Assembly (NCBI GenBank): GCA_964416315.1
Contig: CAYQDR010000004.1
Coordinates: forward strand, 1 to 64,000
DNA from: CAYQDR01 sp964416315
Lineage (GTDB): Bacteria; Methylomirabilota; Methylomirabilia; Rokubacteriales; DASRDR01
DNA: 64,000 nucleotides
Direction: 5' to 3'
Both the position numbers and the translations under genes were made by a program. The notes below the pieces were generated by a model that was not told the origin of the DNA, did no database searches, and worked only from the letters and a program-made list of their open reading frames with translations. Shown here one piece after another: positions 1-7,612 of this stretch (within the stretch, counting starts at the first letter, position 1; the number at the start of each line of letters is the position of its first letter).

Positions 1-113
1 GCCGGGGCGGGGCGGGGCGGGCGCGCGACGCCGGCCCCGGCGCCCACCGCGCCGGCCCGGTCCGGCCCGCCGGGGACCGGCCCGTCGCGCCCCCAGCCCG
101 TCGCTGAATCGCA
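1..113. other. Window edge, extreme GC, no gene seen
   Basis: The first 60 bases are G-runs separated by single C bases (ggggcggggcggggcggg), followed by mixed GC sequence. I see no coding frame with plausible composition. The G-run series could form a quadruplex in single strands, but nothing shows a function. Confidence 0.4.
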
Positions 114-196
114 ATGCGACTGCAGGATCGCGTAGCCGTCATGACCCGGGGTGGAGGCGAGATCGGGCGGACGATCGCGGTCGGCTTCCGGCCAAC
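114..196 (+). pseudogene. 5' remnant of a short-chain dehydrogenase gene
   Basis: Translation from the ATG at 114 gives MRLQDRVAVMTRGGGEIG and then RTIAVGF. This is the N-terminal beta strand and a decayed TGxxxGxG cofactor loop of an SDR. It aligns with the start of the intact SDR downstream (from 597) at about 59 of 75 bases. After about 27 codons the similarity stops and a toxin-antitoxin remnant follows. It is therefore a broken paralogue or a duplicated 5' end of the next gene. It is unlikely to make a functional product. Confidence 0.6.
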
Positions 197-324
197 CGAC
201 TCGCGTCGGGGGGAATTCCCCTCCGTGGCAGGTCGAACGCCCTCTCCAGCGGATTTGCGCGCACGGTCCAGGACGTGCTAGCAGTCTGGTAGCAGACTTG
301 GGCTCGCCACAGGAGGTCGCCACC

Positions 325-576
325 ATGCCCCAGATCCTCGTCCGAGGCCTCGGGCGGAAGACCGTTCAGCGCCTGAAGCAGCGGGCCCGGATGGGTGGTC
401 GGTCGCTGCAGCCAGAGGTCAGGTCCATCCTCGAGCAAGCGGCAACGACCCTCACCCCCGAGGAGGCGCGCAGTCCCCATGGCTGCCGGCTCGTGACCGC
501 GGACAGGCGCGTGTACGACGCCTGCCGCGAGGGAGACCTCTCCCGTCTGGTGATGTGGGTGGCGGACGTCGGTTGA
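325..576 (+). pseudogene. FitA/VapB-type antitoxin fused to the tail of a VapC toxin
   Basis: The ATG at 325 follows a strong ribosome site (aggagg, 311-316). Residues 1-50 are a ribbon-helix-helix antitoxin of the FitA/Phd kind (MPQILVRGLGRKTVQRLKQR, then a second helix with SLQPEVRSILEQA). Residues 51-83 are not antitoxin: LVTADRRVYDAC and LVMWVADVG match the C-terminal end of a PIN-domain VapC, which usually reads as LVTADRRF...WVEDV. An internal deletion seems to have removed the antitoxin tail and about 100 residues of toxin, leaving an in-frame 83-residue chimera. The toxin part lacks the N-terminal PIN acidic residues, so it should be inactive. The DNA-binding half could still repress. 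Confidence 0.65.
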
Positions 577-581
577 GTATC

Positions 582-1357
582 GTGGCCCACACAGGGAGGC
601 GCCTCGAGAACCGCGTGGCCCTCGTGACCGGGGGCGGACGCGGGATCGGGCGGGCGATCGCGCTCGCCTTCGCGCGCGAGGGGGCGCACGTCGCCGTGGC
701 GGCGCGGACCGCGGCCGCCATCGAGGCCGTCGCCGCCGAGGCGCGGGCGCTCGGCCGGAAGGCGCTCGCCGTCCCCTGCGACGTCGGCGACCGCACGCAG
801 GTGGATGGAGCGGTCCGGCTCGCGGCGGAGGCCCTGGGGCCGATCCAGATCCTCGTCAACAACGCCGGCCTCGCCGTGTCGGCCAAGCTCGCCGACACGG
901 ACGACGCCCTCTGGGAACGCCACCTCCGGGTCAACCTCACGGGTGCCTTCTACACGTCCCGCGCGGTCCTCCCCGGGATGCTGGCCGCCGGCTGGGGGCG
1001 CATCATCAACGTCGCCTCGACCGCGGCGAAGCAGGGTTACCCCTACGTCGCCGCCTACGTCGCCTCCAAGCACGGGCTCCTCGGGCTCACGCGGGCGCTG
1101 GCGATGGAGCTGGCGACCTCCGGCATCACGGTCAACGCGATCTGCCCCGGCTACGCCGCGACCGATCTCACCTGGGAGAGCGCGCGGCGGATCCAGGAGA
1201 AGACGGGCCGCTCCTACGAGGAGGCCGTCAGGTCGCTCGCGGCGTTCTCCCCCCAGCGCCGGCTCGTGGAGCCGGAGGAGGTGGCGGCGCTGGCGGTGCT
1301 CCTGGCCAGCGACGACGCGCGCGGGGTGACCGGGCAGGCGTGGAACGTGGACGGCGG
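582..1357 (+). CDS. SDR family NAD(P)-dependent oxidoreductase (3' end in assembly gap)
   Basis: A short-chain dehydrogenase/reductase, probably a 3-hydroxyacyl-CoA or FabG-like enzyme. Seen: the cofactor loop TGGGRGIG, the NNAG motif, the catalytic Ser followed by YVASK (Tyr/Lys), and PGYAATD. The C-terminus reaches WNVDGG, which is normally a few residues before the stop, and then runs into the 100-N gap. The start is uncertain. Alignment with the upstream remnant puts the ancestral start at 597, which is now AGG. The GTG at 582 is used here; a TTG at 573 overlapping the preceding stop is another option. It sits just upstream of an FAD monooxygenase and a crotonase, which fits an aromatic-CoA pathway role. 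Confidence 0.8.
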
Positions 1358-1457
1358 NNNNNNNNNNNNNNNNNNNNNNNNNNNNNNNNNNNNNNNNNNN
1401 NNNNNNNNNNNNNNNNNNNNNNNNNNNNNNNNNNNNNNNNNNNNNNNNNNNNNNNNN
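1358..1457. other. Assembly gap of 100 N
   Basis: Exactly 100 N bases, the conventional spacer for a scaffold gap of unknown size. Any reading frame that crosses it is artificial. The SDR before it and the monooxygenase after it may not be adjacent in the real genome, although the second gene starts only two bases after the gap. Confidence 0.99.
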
Positions 1458-1459
1458 CG

Positions 1460-3010
1460 ATGAAGATCACCATCGTCGGCGGCGGGGCGGCCGGGCTCTA
1501 CTTCGCGATCCTCATGAAGAAGCTCGACCCGCGCCACGCCATCACGATCCTCGAGCGCGACGGTCCGAACGACACCTTCGGCTGGGGGATCGTCTTCTCG
1601 GACCGGACCTTCGCCTTCCTCCAGGACCACGACGCCGAGACGTACCGGGAGATCACGGCGGCGGCCGAGGTGTGGGACCACGTGAACGTGGTCCACCGGG
1701 GCCAGACGATCCCGGTGCGGGGCAACCCGTTCTCCGGCATCGGGCGCCTGACCTTCCTCCAGATCCTCCACCGCCGCTGCCAGGCGCTCGGCGTGGACCT
1801 CCGCTTCCACGCGAACGTCACGAGCGTGGCGGAGCTCCTCGACTGCGACCTCCTGGTCGGCGCCGACGGGGCGAACAGCCTGGTCCGGCGGACGTACGCG
1901 GATTTCTTCCAGCCGTCCGTGGACGTCCGCCAGAACCGGTACATCTGGCTCGGGACGCCGCGGCTCTTCGACGGCCTGACGATCGGCTTCCGGGAGACGG
2001 ACGCCGGGCTGTTCATCTACCACGCGTACCGGTTCAACAAGAGCACGAGCACCTTCATCGTCGAATCCCCGCCCGAGACGTGGGCCCGGGCCGGCTTCGA
2101 GCGGATGTCCGACGAGGAGACCTGCCGGTGGCTGGCCCAGGCCTTCAAGGTGGAGCTCGAGGGCCAGCCGCTCCTGTCGAATGACTTCGTCAGGTGGCTC
2201 AACTTCCCCCTCATCCGGAACAAGCACTGGAGCCACAAGCACGTCGTGCTCCTCGGCGACGCCCTCCACACCGCCCACTTCTCCATCGGCTCGGGGACGA
2301 AGCTCGCCCTCGAGGACACGATCGCCCTGGCCCGGAGCTTCGCCGGGGAGCCGCGCGTGCCCGAGGCGCTCGCGGCTTTCCAGCGGGTCCGCAAGCCGAG
2401 GGTGGACGAGTTCCAGGAGGCCGCGTACGCGAGCCTGCTCTGGCTCGAGCAGGTCCAGGACCACCTCCACCTCGACCCCGTCCCGTTCGCCTACCGGTTG
2501 ATGATCCGCAGCCGCCGCGTCGGTTACCACCGTCTCAAGCGCGGCGACCCCGAGTTCGTCGCCCGCTACGACGCCTGGCGCCGCCAGCAGCCGCCCGCGC
2601 CCGGACCCATCCCGGCGGAGTTCCTCGACCTCTTCCAGAAGCGCTCGTTCGGCCACCTCGCGACGCTGATGCCGGACGGGACCCCCCACGTCACGCCGGT
2701 CTGGGTGGACTACGACGGGCACCACATCCTGGTCAACTCCGCGGCGGGCCGGCAGAAGGACCTCAACATGCGGGAGCGCCGGCACGTCGCGCTGGAGATC
2801 CCGGACCCCGACAACCCCAACCGCTACCTCCACATCCGCGGGACGGTCGTGGAGGTCACCGAGGAGGGCGCGGACGAGCACCTGGACCGACTCGCCCCGC
2901 GCTACCTGAACCGCGATCGGTACCCGCCGGCGATGCGCTTCCCGGGCGAGGTGCGACGGATCTACAAGATCGCGCCGAAGCGCGTCATCACCTGGGACCC
3001 GTTCGGCTAG
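1460..3010 (+). CDS. FAD-dependent aromatic monooxygenase fused to a PPOX-class flavin/F420-binding domain
   Basis: A 516-residue protein with two domains. Residues 1-385 are an FAD monooxygenase like the N-terminal half of salicylyl-CoA 5-hydroxylase and 2-aminobenzoyl-CoA monooxygenase/reductase. It has the dinucleotide fold IVGGGAAGLYFA (residues 4-15), LVGADGANSLVR near residue 133, and LLGDALHTAHFSIGSGTKLA near residue 264. From about residue 387 the sequence becomes a pyridoxamine-phosphate-oxidase-like split barrel (RSFGHLATLMPDGTPHVTPV, VNSAAGRQKDLNMRER), typical of Rv1155-type flavin or F420 proteins. In the known CoA hydroxylases the extra domain is an old-yellow-enzyme, so this arrangement is unusual. 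The reading frame is continuous, with no sign of a frameshift at the join. The ATG lies two bases after the assembly gap, so the ribosome site cannot be seen. It is followed closely by a crotonase, a Rid protein and a VOC protein. Confidence 0.85.
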   Translation: MKITIVGGGAAGLYFAILMKKLDPRHAITILERDGPNDTFGWGIVFSDRTFAFLQDHDAETYREITAAAEVWDHVNVVHRGQTIPVRGNPFSGIGRLTFLQILHRRCQALGVDLRFHANVTSVAELLDCDLLVGADGANSLVRRTYADFFQPSVDVRQNRYIWLGTPRLFDGLTIGFRETDAGLFIYHAYRFNKSTSTFIVESPPETWARAGFERMSDEETCRWLAQAFKVELEGQPLLSNDFVRWLNFPLIRNKHWSHKHVVLLGDALHTAHFSIGSGTKLALEDTIALARSFAGEPRVPEALAAFQRVRKPRVDEFQEAAYASLLWLEQVQDHLHLDPVPFAYRLMIRSRRVGYHRLKRGDPEFVARYDAWRRQQPPAPGPIPAEFLDLFQKRSFGHLATLMPDGTPHVTPVWVDYDGHHILVNSAAGRQKDLNMRERRHVALEIPDPDNPNRYLHIRGTVVEVTEEGADEHLDRLAPRYLNRDRYPPAMRFPGEVRRIYKIAPKRVITWDPFG

Positions 3011-3018
3011 GAGAGGGC

Positions 3019-3816
3019 ATGGGCAGCTACCAGGCGTTCGACTACCGGATCGAGGACGGCGTCGGGACGGTGACCTTCACGCGCCCCGACAAGCTCAACT
3101 CCATCACCTTCGAGGTCTACGCCGAGCTCGAGCGGCTCACCTGGGCCACCCAGACCGACGAGGCGGTGCGCGTGCTCGTCCTCACGGGGACGGGGAAGGG
3201 GTTCTGCTCGGGGGGGGACGTCCACGCGATCATCGGGGAGCTGTTCAAGCGGGACGTCAAGGGGATGCTCGAGTTCACCCGGATGACCGGCGCCGTCGTC
3301 CGGAACCTCCGGCTCCTCGAGAAGCCGGTCATCGCCGCGGTCAACGGGATCGCCGCCGGGGCCGGCGCGGTCCTCGCGCTCGCCTCCGACTTCCGCATCC
3401 TCGCCGACACGGCGCGGTTCGCCTTCCTCTTCACGAAGGTGGGGCTCACCGGCGCCGACATGGGCGTGGCGTGCCTCCTCCCCCGGGTGGTGGGCTTCGG
3501 CCGCGCGGCGGAGCTTCTGATGCTCGGCGACACGATCGACGCGACGACGGCGGAGCGCTACGGGCTCGCCTACAAGGTCGTACCCGCCGACCGCCTGATG
3601 GAGGAGACGCGCGCGCTGGCGCGGCGCCTCGCCGACGGGCCGACCCAGGCGCTCGGGATGACCAAGCGCATGCTCAACAACGAGTGGGGTATGGACCTCG
3701 TGGCGGCGATCGAAGCCGAGGCGCAGGCCCAGGCGCTGCTCCTCATGGCGGAGGACCACAAGGAGTTCTACCGGGCGTTCACCGAGAAGCGGCCCCCGAA
3801 GTTCACGGGTCGGTGA
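3019..3816 (+). CDS. Enoyl-CoA hydratase/isomerase (crotonase) family protein
   Basis: A 265-residue crotonase-fold protein. The oxyanion-hole segments are visible: FCSGGDVHAI and NGIAAGAGAVLALASDF. The usual acid-base region reads KVGLTGADMGVACLLPR, with Asp rather than the paired Glu of true hydratases, so it may hydrate, isomerise or open a ring instead of acting on crotonyl-CoA. The start follows aggagagg (3009-3016), which overlaps the stop of the monooxygenase. The spacing of eight bases and shared direction imply one operon with the monooxygenase and the Rid and VOC genes. Similar crotonases occur in aerobic aryl-CoA clusters; the substrate is inferred. Confidence 0.9.
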   Translation: MGSYQAFDYRIEDGVGTVTFTRPDKLNSITFEVYAELERLTWATQTDEAVRVLVLTGTGKGFCSGGDVHAIIGELFKRDVKGMLEFTRMTGAVVRNLRLLEKPVIAAVNGIAAGAGAVLALASDFRILADTARFAFLFTKVGLTGADMGVACLLPRVVGFGRAAELLMLGDTIDATTAERYGLAYKVVPADRLMEETRALARRLADGPTQALGMTKRMLNNEWGMDLVAAIEAEAQAQALLLMAEDHKEFYRAFTEKRPPKFTGR

Positions 3817-3836
3817 GTGGTCGCGGGGAGGCGAGC

Positions 3837-4250
3837 ATGGCGAAGACCATCGTGAACCCGCCGACCCTGGCCCGGCCTTCCGGCTTCTCCCACGGGATCG
3901 AGGCGCGCGGCCGGCTGCTCTTCCTCTCGGGCCAGACGGCCCAGGACGCCGAGGGGCGCATCGTCTCGAAGGGGGACCTCGTCGGCCAGTTCCGCCAGGC
4001 TCTCGCCAACCTGCGCACGGTCGTCGAGGCGCGCGGGGGCACGCTCCGGGACCTCGTCAAGGTGACGTACTACGTGCTCGACAAGGCGGACTACCGGGCG
4101 AAGGGGAAGGCAATCGGGCAGGTCTACCGCGAGATGCTCGGGGACCACTACCCCGCGTCAACGCTCGTGGAGGTGCGCGCGCTGTGGGACGCGGACGCCC
4201 TCATCGAGATCGACGGGATGGCAGTATTGGAAGAGGAGTCACGCCGGTGA
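3837..4250 (+). CDS. RidA/YjgF/UK114 family protein lacking the catalytic Arg
   Basis: A 137-residue Rid-family protein, the usual length. RidA proteins remove reactive enamines and imines. Typical features are LFLSGQTAQDAEGRIV and VKVTYYVLD. The canonical active-site Arg lies in a PAR-T/S-x-VEV motif; here the motif reads YPASTLVEV, so Ser replaces it. This places the protein among Rid subfamilies that are not standard imine deaminases, several of which occur in aromatic degradation clusters. The TGA stop overlaps a GTG that begins a truncated VOC copy (GTGA). It is co-directional with the crotonase and monooxygenase. Confidence 0.9.
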   Translation: MAKTIVNPPTLARPSGFSHGIEARGRLLFLSGQTAQDAEGRIVSKGDLVGQFRQALANLRTVVEARGGTLRDLVKVTYYVLDKADYRAKGKAIGQVYREMLGDHYPASTLVEVRALWDADALIEIDGMAVLEEESRR

Positions 4251-4435
4251 AGGTCGAGAGCCTGTATCACACCGGGTTCACCGTGAGCGACATCTCGTCG
4301 GAGGGGGCCTCGACAGCCCCCTCCGAAACCTCCCCCACCGTTGCGCCGGCACAGCCGGCGCTCGGAGTGGACCGGTCAACCCTCGCGGTAGGGCAGCGCC
4401 AGGCGGCACCGGCAACGCAGGGGAATGGACCATGA
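4247..4435 (+). pseudogene. Truncated duplicate of the VOC gene 5' end
   Basis: The GTG at 4247 overlaps the RidA stop. Its first 16 codons (VKVESLYHTGFTVSDI) match the start of the intact VOC gene at 4432 (MKVEALYHVGFTVSDI) at 39 of 48 bases. After codon 16 the homology stops and the frame runs through a hairpin repeat (4297-4366) to a stop at 4433-4435. The 62-residue translation has no recognisable domain after the first 16 residues. It is either the remains of a tandem paralogue or a duplicated gene start. The GTGA overlap shows that the VOC gene was once translationally coupled to ridA at this point. Confidence 0.65.
4297..4366 (+). repeat. REP-like double-hairpin element, copy 1
   Basis: Contains a perfect hairpin GGAGGGGGC/GCCCCCTCC with loop ctcgaca (4300-4324), a conserved linker (gaaacctccccca), and a second hairpin gcgccggc/gccggcgc. 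The same order of parts is found inverted at 4971-5053. In the second hairpin both arms differ between copies but still pair, so the structure is kept while the bases change. Confidence 0.65.
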
Positions 4436-4884
4436 AAGTCGAGGCGCTGTACCACGTAGGGTTCACCGTGAGCGACATCGATCGCTCGATCGAGTTCTAC
4501 CGGGACGTGCTCGGGCTCTCGCTCCACCGTCGGCAGACCGGCACGGCCGAGTACCTGTCCACCGTCACGGGCTTCCAGGACGTCCGGCTCGAGATCGCCC
4601 TCCTCAAGACCCCGGACGGGAACGGGATGCTGGAGCTGCTTCAGTACGTCTCGCACCCGGCCCTGCCGAACGACCGGGAGACGAACCGCCCCGGGAACGC
4701 CCACGTCTGCTTCAAGGTGGCGGACATCCGCGAGGCATGCGCGGAGCTGAAGCGGCGCGGCGTGCGGCTGATCTCCGAGCCGGCCGAGGTGACGGCGGGC
4801 GTCCACAAGGGTGCCCTGGCCGTCTACCTCCGCGATCCGGACGACTTCACCGTCGAGCTCTTCCAACCGGCCCCGGGCGGCTGA
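4432..4884 (+). CDS. VOC-family (glyoxalase/dioxygenase superfamily) protein
   Basis: A 150-residue single-domain protein with two beta-alpha-beta-beta-beta modules. Seen: a metal-ligand-like His at residue 8 (YHVGFTVSDI), then RSIEFYRDVLGL, a second module starting HVCFKVADIREAC, and the C-terminal Glu in DPDDFTVELFQ. This is the vicinal-oxygen-chelate pattern of lactoylglutathione lyases and methylmalonyl-CoA epimerase-like proteins. The exact reaction cannot be read from sequence. It ends the operon formed by monooxygenase, crotonase and Rid protein. The ATG at 4432 follows the hairpin repeat and a partial copy of its own start. Confidence 0.88.
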   Translation: MKVEALYHVGFTVSDIDRSIEFYRDVLGLSLHRRQTGTAEYLSTVTGFQDVRLEIALLKTPDGNGMLELLQYVSHPALPNDRETNRPGNAHVCFKVADIREACAELKRRGVRLISEPAEVTAGVHKGALAVYLRDPDDFTVELFQPAPGG

Positions 4885-4970
4885 TCCCGCCGGCCGCCGG
4901 TGCCGCGCTCAGCAGGCTTGCCGGAAGACACAAGAGCCGGCGGGCTTGGTCGCGCGCTCCCGGCCGAAGC

Positions 4971-5053
4971 GCTCCGAGCGCGGGCTTTGCCCGCGCAACC
5001 GAGGGGGGAGGTTCGGCCCCCCGGAAGAAAGGGGGCCAAACCCCCCTCCGAGG
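4971..5053 (-). repeat. REP-like double-hairpin element, copy 2 (inverted)
   Basis: On the minus strand this reads ctcggagggggg, a C-run partner, then ccgaacctcccccc, gttgcgc and the hairpin gcgcgggc/gcccgcgc ending in gctcggagcg. Order and spacing match copy 1 at 4297-4366. The second stem has changed on both sides. It lies between convergent genes, just past the 3' end of the VOC gene and at the 3' end of the small membrane protein gene, a typical place for REP-like elements or terminators. Confidence 0.6.
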
Positions 5054-5055
5054 GT

Positions 5056-5319
5056 TCAGCGCCGGCCGCGCGAGGCGAGGAAGATCACCAGCATGAGCGG
5101 CACGTAGAAGGCGAGCACTCCCTGAAGGGTCAGCGCCCAGCCGTCCTTGGCCGGAACGACCAGCGAGCCCCGCCCCAGCTTGAACGTCGTCGCGAACAGG
5201 TCGGCGATGAGCCCGTTCAGCGGCGCGCCGAGCATGCTGACGATCGTCCCCGGATAGAAGACCGGAAGGAGCGAGACGAGAAAACCGACGCCCACCACGA
5301 TCAAGAGGAGCACCAGCAT
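5056..5319 (-). CDS. Small two-helix membrane protein, unknown function
   Basis: An 87-residue hydrophobic protein. Residues 1-25 (LVLLLIVVGVGFLVSLLPVF) and about 62-83 (LTLQGVLAFYVPLMLVIFLA) look like two membrane segments flanking a short loop, with a basic tail ASRGRR. The ATG at 5319 has an excellent ribosome site (ggaggag). I do not recognise a family. It stands alone between the convergent VOC gene and an SDR gene on the same strand 230 bases upstream. Confidence 0.7.
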   Translation of the reverse strand: MLVLLLIVVGVGFLVSLLPVFYPGTIVSMLGAPLNGLIADLFATTFKLGRGSLVVPAKDGWALTLQGVLAFYVPLMLVIFLASRGRR

Positions 5320-5438
5320 GTCACTCCTCCTTCACAGCTGGTGGGGGGAATGCCCTGCCCGATCCAGCCCCCCCGGGCGCGCCGTGCACCGTACCGGGTC
5401 GGACAACCTCGGCCCCACCCGACCTCCGAGGCGGCCCT

Positions 5439-5469
5439 ATCATGACAGGAGGCGCGCCACGGTTGTCAA
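5439..5469 (-). promoter_or_regulatory. Possible promoter for the small membrane protein
   Basis: On the minus strand TTGACA (5464-5469) is followed 19 bases later by CATGAT (5439-5444), a tolerable -10. The -35 is perfect but the spacing is long, so this is only a candidate. Confidence 0.3.
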
Positions 5470-5552
5470 CAAATCCCGGGCGACCCGGGGCCCGCGGCTC
5501 TCAAATGGGACGCCGCGCCGCGGATGAACCGCAGCGGGGCGGCCGTCCCGGC

Positions 5553-6314
5553 TCACCCGGCGGGGCCGCCGCCGTTGACGTAGATCACCTGCCCCGTCAG
5601 GTAGCTCGCCTCGTCGGAGACGAGGAAGCGGACGACCGCCGCGATCTCCTCCGGTCGGCCCGTGCGGCCGAGCGGAACCGACCGGACGAACGCCTCGGCC
5701 CGCTCCGGCCCCATCGCGCTGAGCGATTCGCCCAGCATGTCCGTGGCGATGGGCCCGGGCGCGACGGCGTTGACGCGGATCCCGTGCGGCCCTTCCTCCT
5801 TCGCGAGGATCCGCGTGAGCGCGTCCAGGCCGCTCTTCGACGCGGTGTACGGGCCGGACCCGACGGGGAAACGCTGCGTGACGTTCGACGAGACATTGAT
5901 GATGTGACCGCGCCGCCGCTCCCGCATGTGCGGGAGCACCGCCCGGATGAGGTAGAAGGGGCCGCTGAGGTTGACGCGGAGGATCCGATCCCACTCCTCC
6001 GGCGCCACGTCGGCGAGGCGCACGCCGGGGAGGTGCACCCCGGCGTTGTTCACGAGCACGTCGATCTGGCCGAACGCCTCCAGCGCCGCGCGCGCGACGG
6101 CCGGGGCCGCCTCCGGGCGGCCGACGTCGGCGCGGATCGCCCGGGCGTCTCCTCCGCCGGCGATGACCTTCTCGACGAGCGCGCGCGACTCCCGCTCCCG
6201 ATCGCGGTAGCTCACGACGAGCCGGAAGCCCGCCTCGGCCAGACTCAGCGCGATGGCGCGCCCGATCCCGCGCGACGCGCCCGTCACGATCGCGACTCCG
6301 CGTCCCGTGCCCAT
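5553..6314 (-). CDS. FabG-like SDR family oxidoreductase
   Basis: A 253-residue classical SDR. Motifs: TGASRGIG (cofactor loop), NNAG near residue 90, the catalytic Ser in INVSSNVTQ, YTASK (Tyr/Lys) and PGPIATD. The C-terminal VIYVNGGGPAG is the usual end of 3-oxoacyl-ACP reductase-like enzymes. NADPH preference is suggested by an Arg-rich second strand (SYRDRERES). It is transcribed alone, divergent from the hydrolase gene at 6371. The substrate is not predictable; FabG-like proteins in such clusters often reduce 3-oxoacyl-CoA or oxidise alcohols. Confidence 0.9.
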   Translation of the reverse strand: MGTGRGVAIVTGASRGIGRAIALSLAEAGFRLVVSYRDRERESRALVEKVIAGGGDARAIRADVGRPEAAPAVARAALEAFGQIDVLVNNAGVHLPGVRLADVAPEEWDRILRVNLSGPFYLIRAVLPHMRERRRGHIINVSSNVTQRFPVGSGPYTASKSGLDALTRILAKEEGPHGIRVNAVAPGPIATDMLGESLSAMGPERAEAFVRSVPLGRTGRPEEIAAVVRFLVSDEASYLTGQVIYVNGGGPAG

Positions 6315-6370
6315 GTCGCCCTCCGCCCGGCGGCCTTCGCGGGCGACGCGCCACCCGCCCGCTCCCTGCC

Positions 6371-7462
6371 GTGAGCCGTCGCCTGGCCGCCGCGCTCGCC
6401 GGCGCGGCGGTCGCGCTCGCCCTCGCCTTCCGCTTCGGGCGCGCCGCCCTCTTCGCGACGGCGCTGGCCCTGCCGGCGACCGAGGCGACCCTCGGCGCCC
6501 TCGCGCCGATCCCGGTCCGCGAGGAGGTCACCCTCCCCGGCGACGGCGGGCGCCTCGTCGCCGACCTGTACCGGCCATCCGCGCCTCGCGCCGGCCTCGT
6601 CCTGGTCCACGGCCTCTCCCCCGCGGGCCGGCGGCATCCCGAGCTCGCGCGGCTGGCCCGGCTGCTCGCGCGCCACGGCCAGCTCGTCCTCGTTCCCGAT
6701 TTCGAGGGCCTCCGCGCGTTCAGGCTGACGGGGCGCGAGGAGGGCGAGATCCGCGCGGCGCTCCGCGAGGTCGAGCGGCGCGCCGGCCGGGCCGGCGTGG
6801 CCGGCTTCAGCTTCGGGGCCGGGCCCGCCCTCTTGGCCGCGGCCGACCATCCCGGCCTCCGCGTGGCGGGGAGCTTCGGCGGCTACGCGGACCTCCGCCA
6901 CGTCATCACCTATATCACGACCGGGGTCCACGGGTTCGGCGGACGCCGTTACGTCTTGCGGCAGGAGGAGTACAACCGCTGGAAGCTCCTCGCCCTGCTC
7001 GTCGCGTTCGTCCAGGAGGAGCGGGACCGTGGCCTGCTCGAGGCGATCGCCGGACGGAAGCTCGCCAACCCCGCGGACGCGACCGACGCCCTCGAAGCCG
7101 CGCTCGGCGGCGAGGGGCGCGACGTGCTGGCCCTCGTCGTGAACCGCCGAGAGGAGGCCGTGGCGCCGCTCCTCGCCCGCCTCTCCCCGCGGACGCGCGC
7201 GGCGCTGGATCGGCTCTCGCCCCTGCCCGCAGCCGCCCGCCTGTCGGGGCGGCTCCTCGTCGCACACGGGGTCGGCGACGACTCGATCCCGTTCACGGAG
7301 GGCCTGCGTCTGGCCGAGGCCGCGGGTGGGCGGGCGCGCCTCGCGCTGCTCCAGACCTTTCACCATACCGGGCCGCGCCCGCTCTGGGACTCGCTCCGCC
7401 ACGGCGCGGCGGACGGCTGGCGGCTCTTCCGCCTCGTGGATGACCTGCTCTCGCGGCCGTGA
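6371..7462 (+). CDS. Alpha/beta hydrolase (dienelactone-hydrolase-like) with N-terminal membrane anchor
   Basis: A 363-residue protein starting at GTG. Residues 1-40 (AAALAGAAVALALAFRFG, then ALFATALALPATEATLG) form a signal anchor. The rest is an alpha/beta hydrolase: oxyanion region LVLVHGLSP, nucleophile elbow GFSFGAG (Ser in G-x-S-x-G), acid candidate in GVGDDSIPF and catalytic His candidate in QTFHHTGP. It resembles lipoprotein-like or membrane-attached hydrolases of unknown substrate. It is divergent from the SDR at 6314 with only about 55 bases between, so the two may share a control region. Confidence 0.8.
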   Translation: MSRRLAAALAGAAVALALAFRFGRAALFATALALPATEATLGALAPIPVREEVTLPGDGGRLVADLYRPSAPRAGLVLVHGLSPAGRRHPELARLARLLARHGQLVLVPDFEGLRAFRLTGREEGEIRAALREVERRAGRAGVAGFSFGAGPALLAAADHPGLRVAGSFGGYADLRHVITYITTGVHGFGGRRYVLRQEEYNRWKLLALLVAFVQEERDRGLLEAIAGRKLANPADATDALEAALGGEGRDVLALVVNRREEAVAPLLARLSPRTRAALDRLSPLPAAARLSGRLLVAHGVGDDSIPFTEGLRLAEAAGGRARLALLQTFHHTGPRPLWDSLRHGAADGWRLFRLVDDLLSRP

Positions 7463-7612
7463 GCGCCGCCGGAGTCGCCATCAGCGCGACGGGCGGGCTC
7501 CGGTCGTGCGTCAGGCGACGCTCACGCGGCCCGACCGCCCGCGACGTTCCCGAGGAGCGCGGCGATCCGTTCCTGGAGGCGATTCGTCCCCCGGCAGGAT
7601 CGCTGCGACCGC

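Noticed and set aside
1214..2881. Long minus-strand and plus-strand frames that cross the N gap
   Set aside because: They read through 100 unknown bases and lie opposite clear genes; they are artefacts.
7463..7612. Minus-strand tail TNRLQERIAALLGNVAGGRAA
   Set aside because: It looks like a gene end, but no frame of reasonable length leads into it; kept as intergenic.
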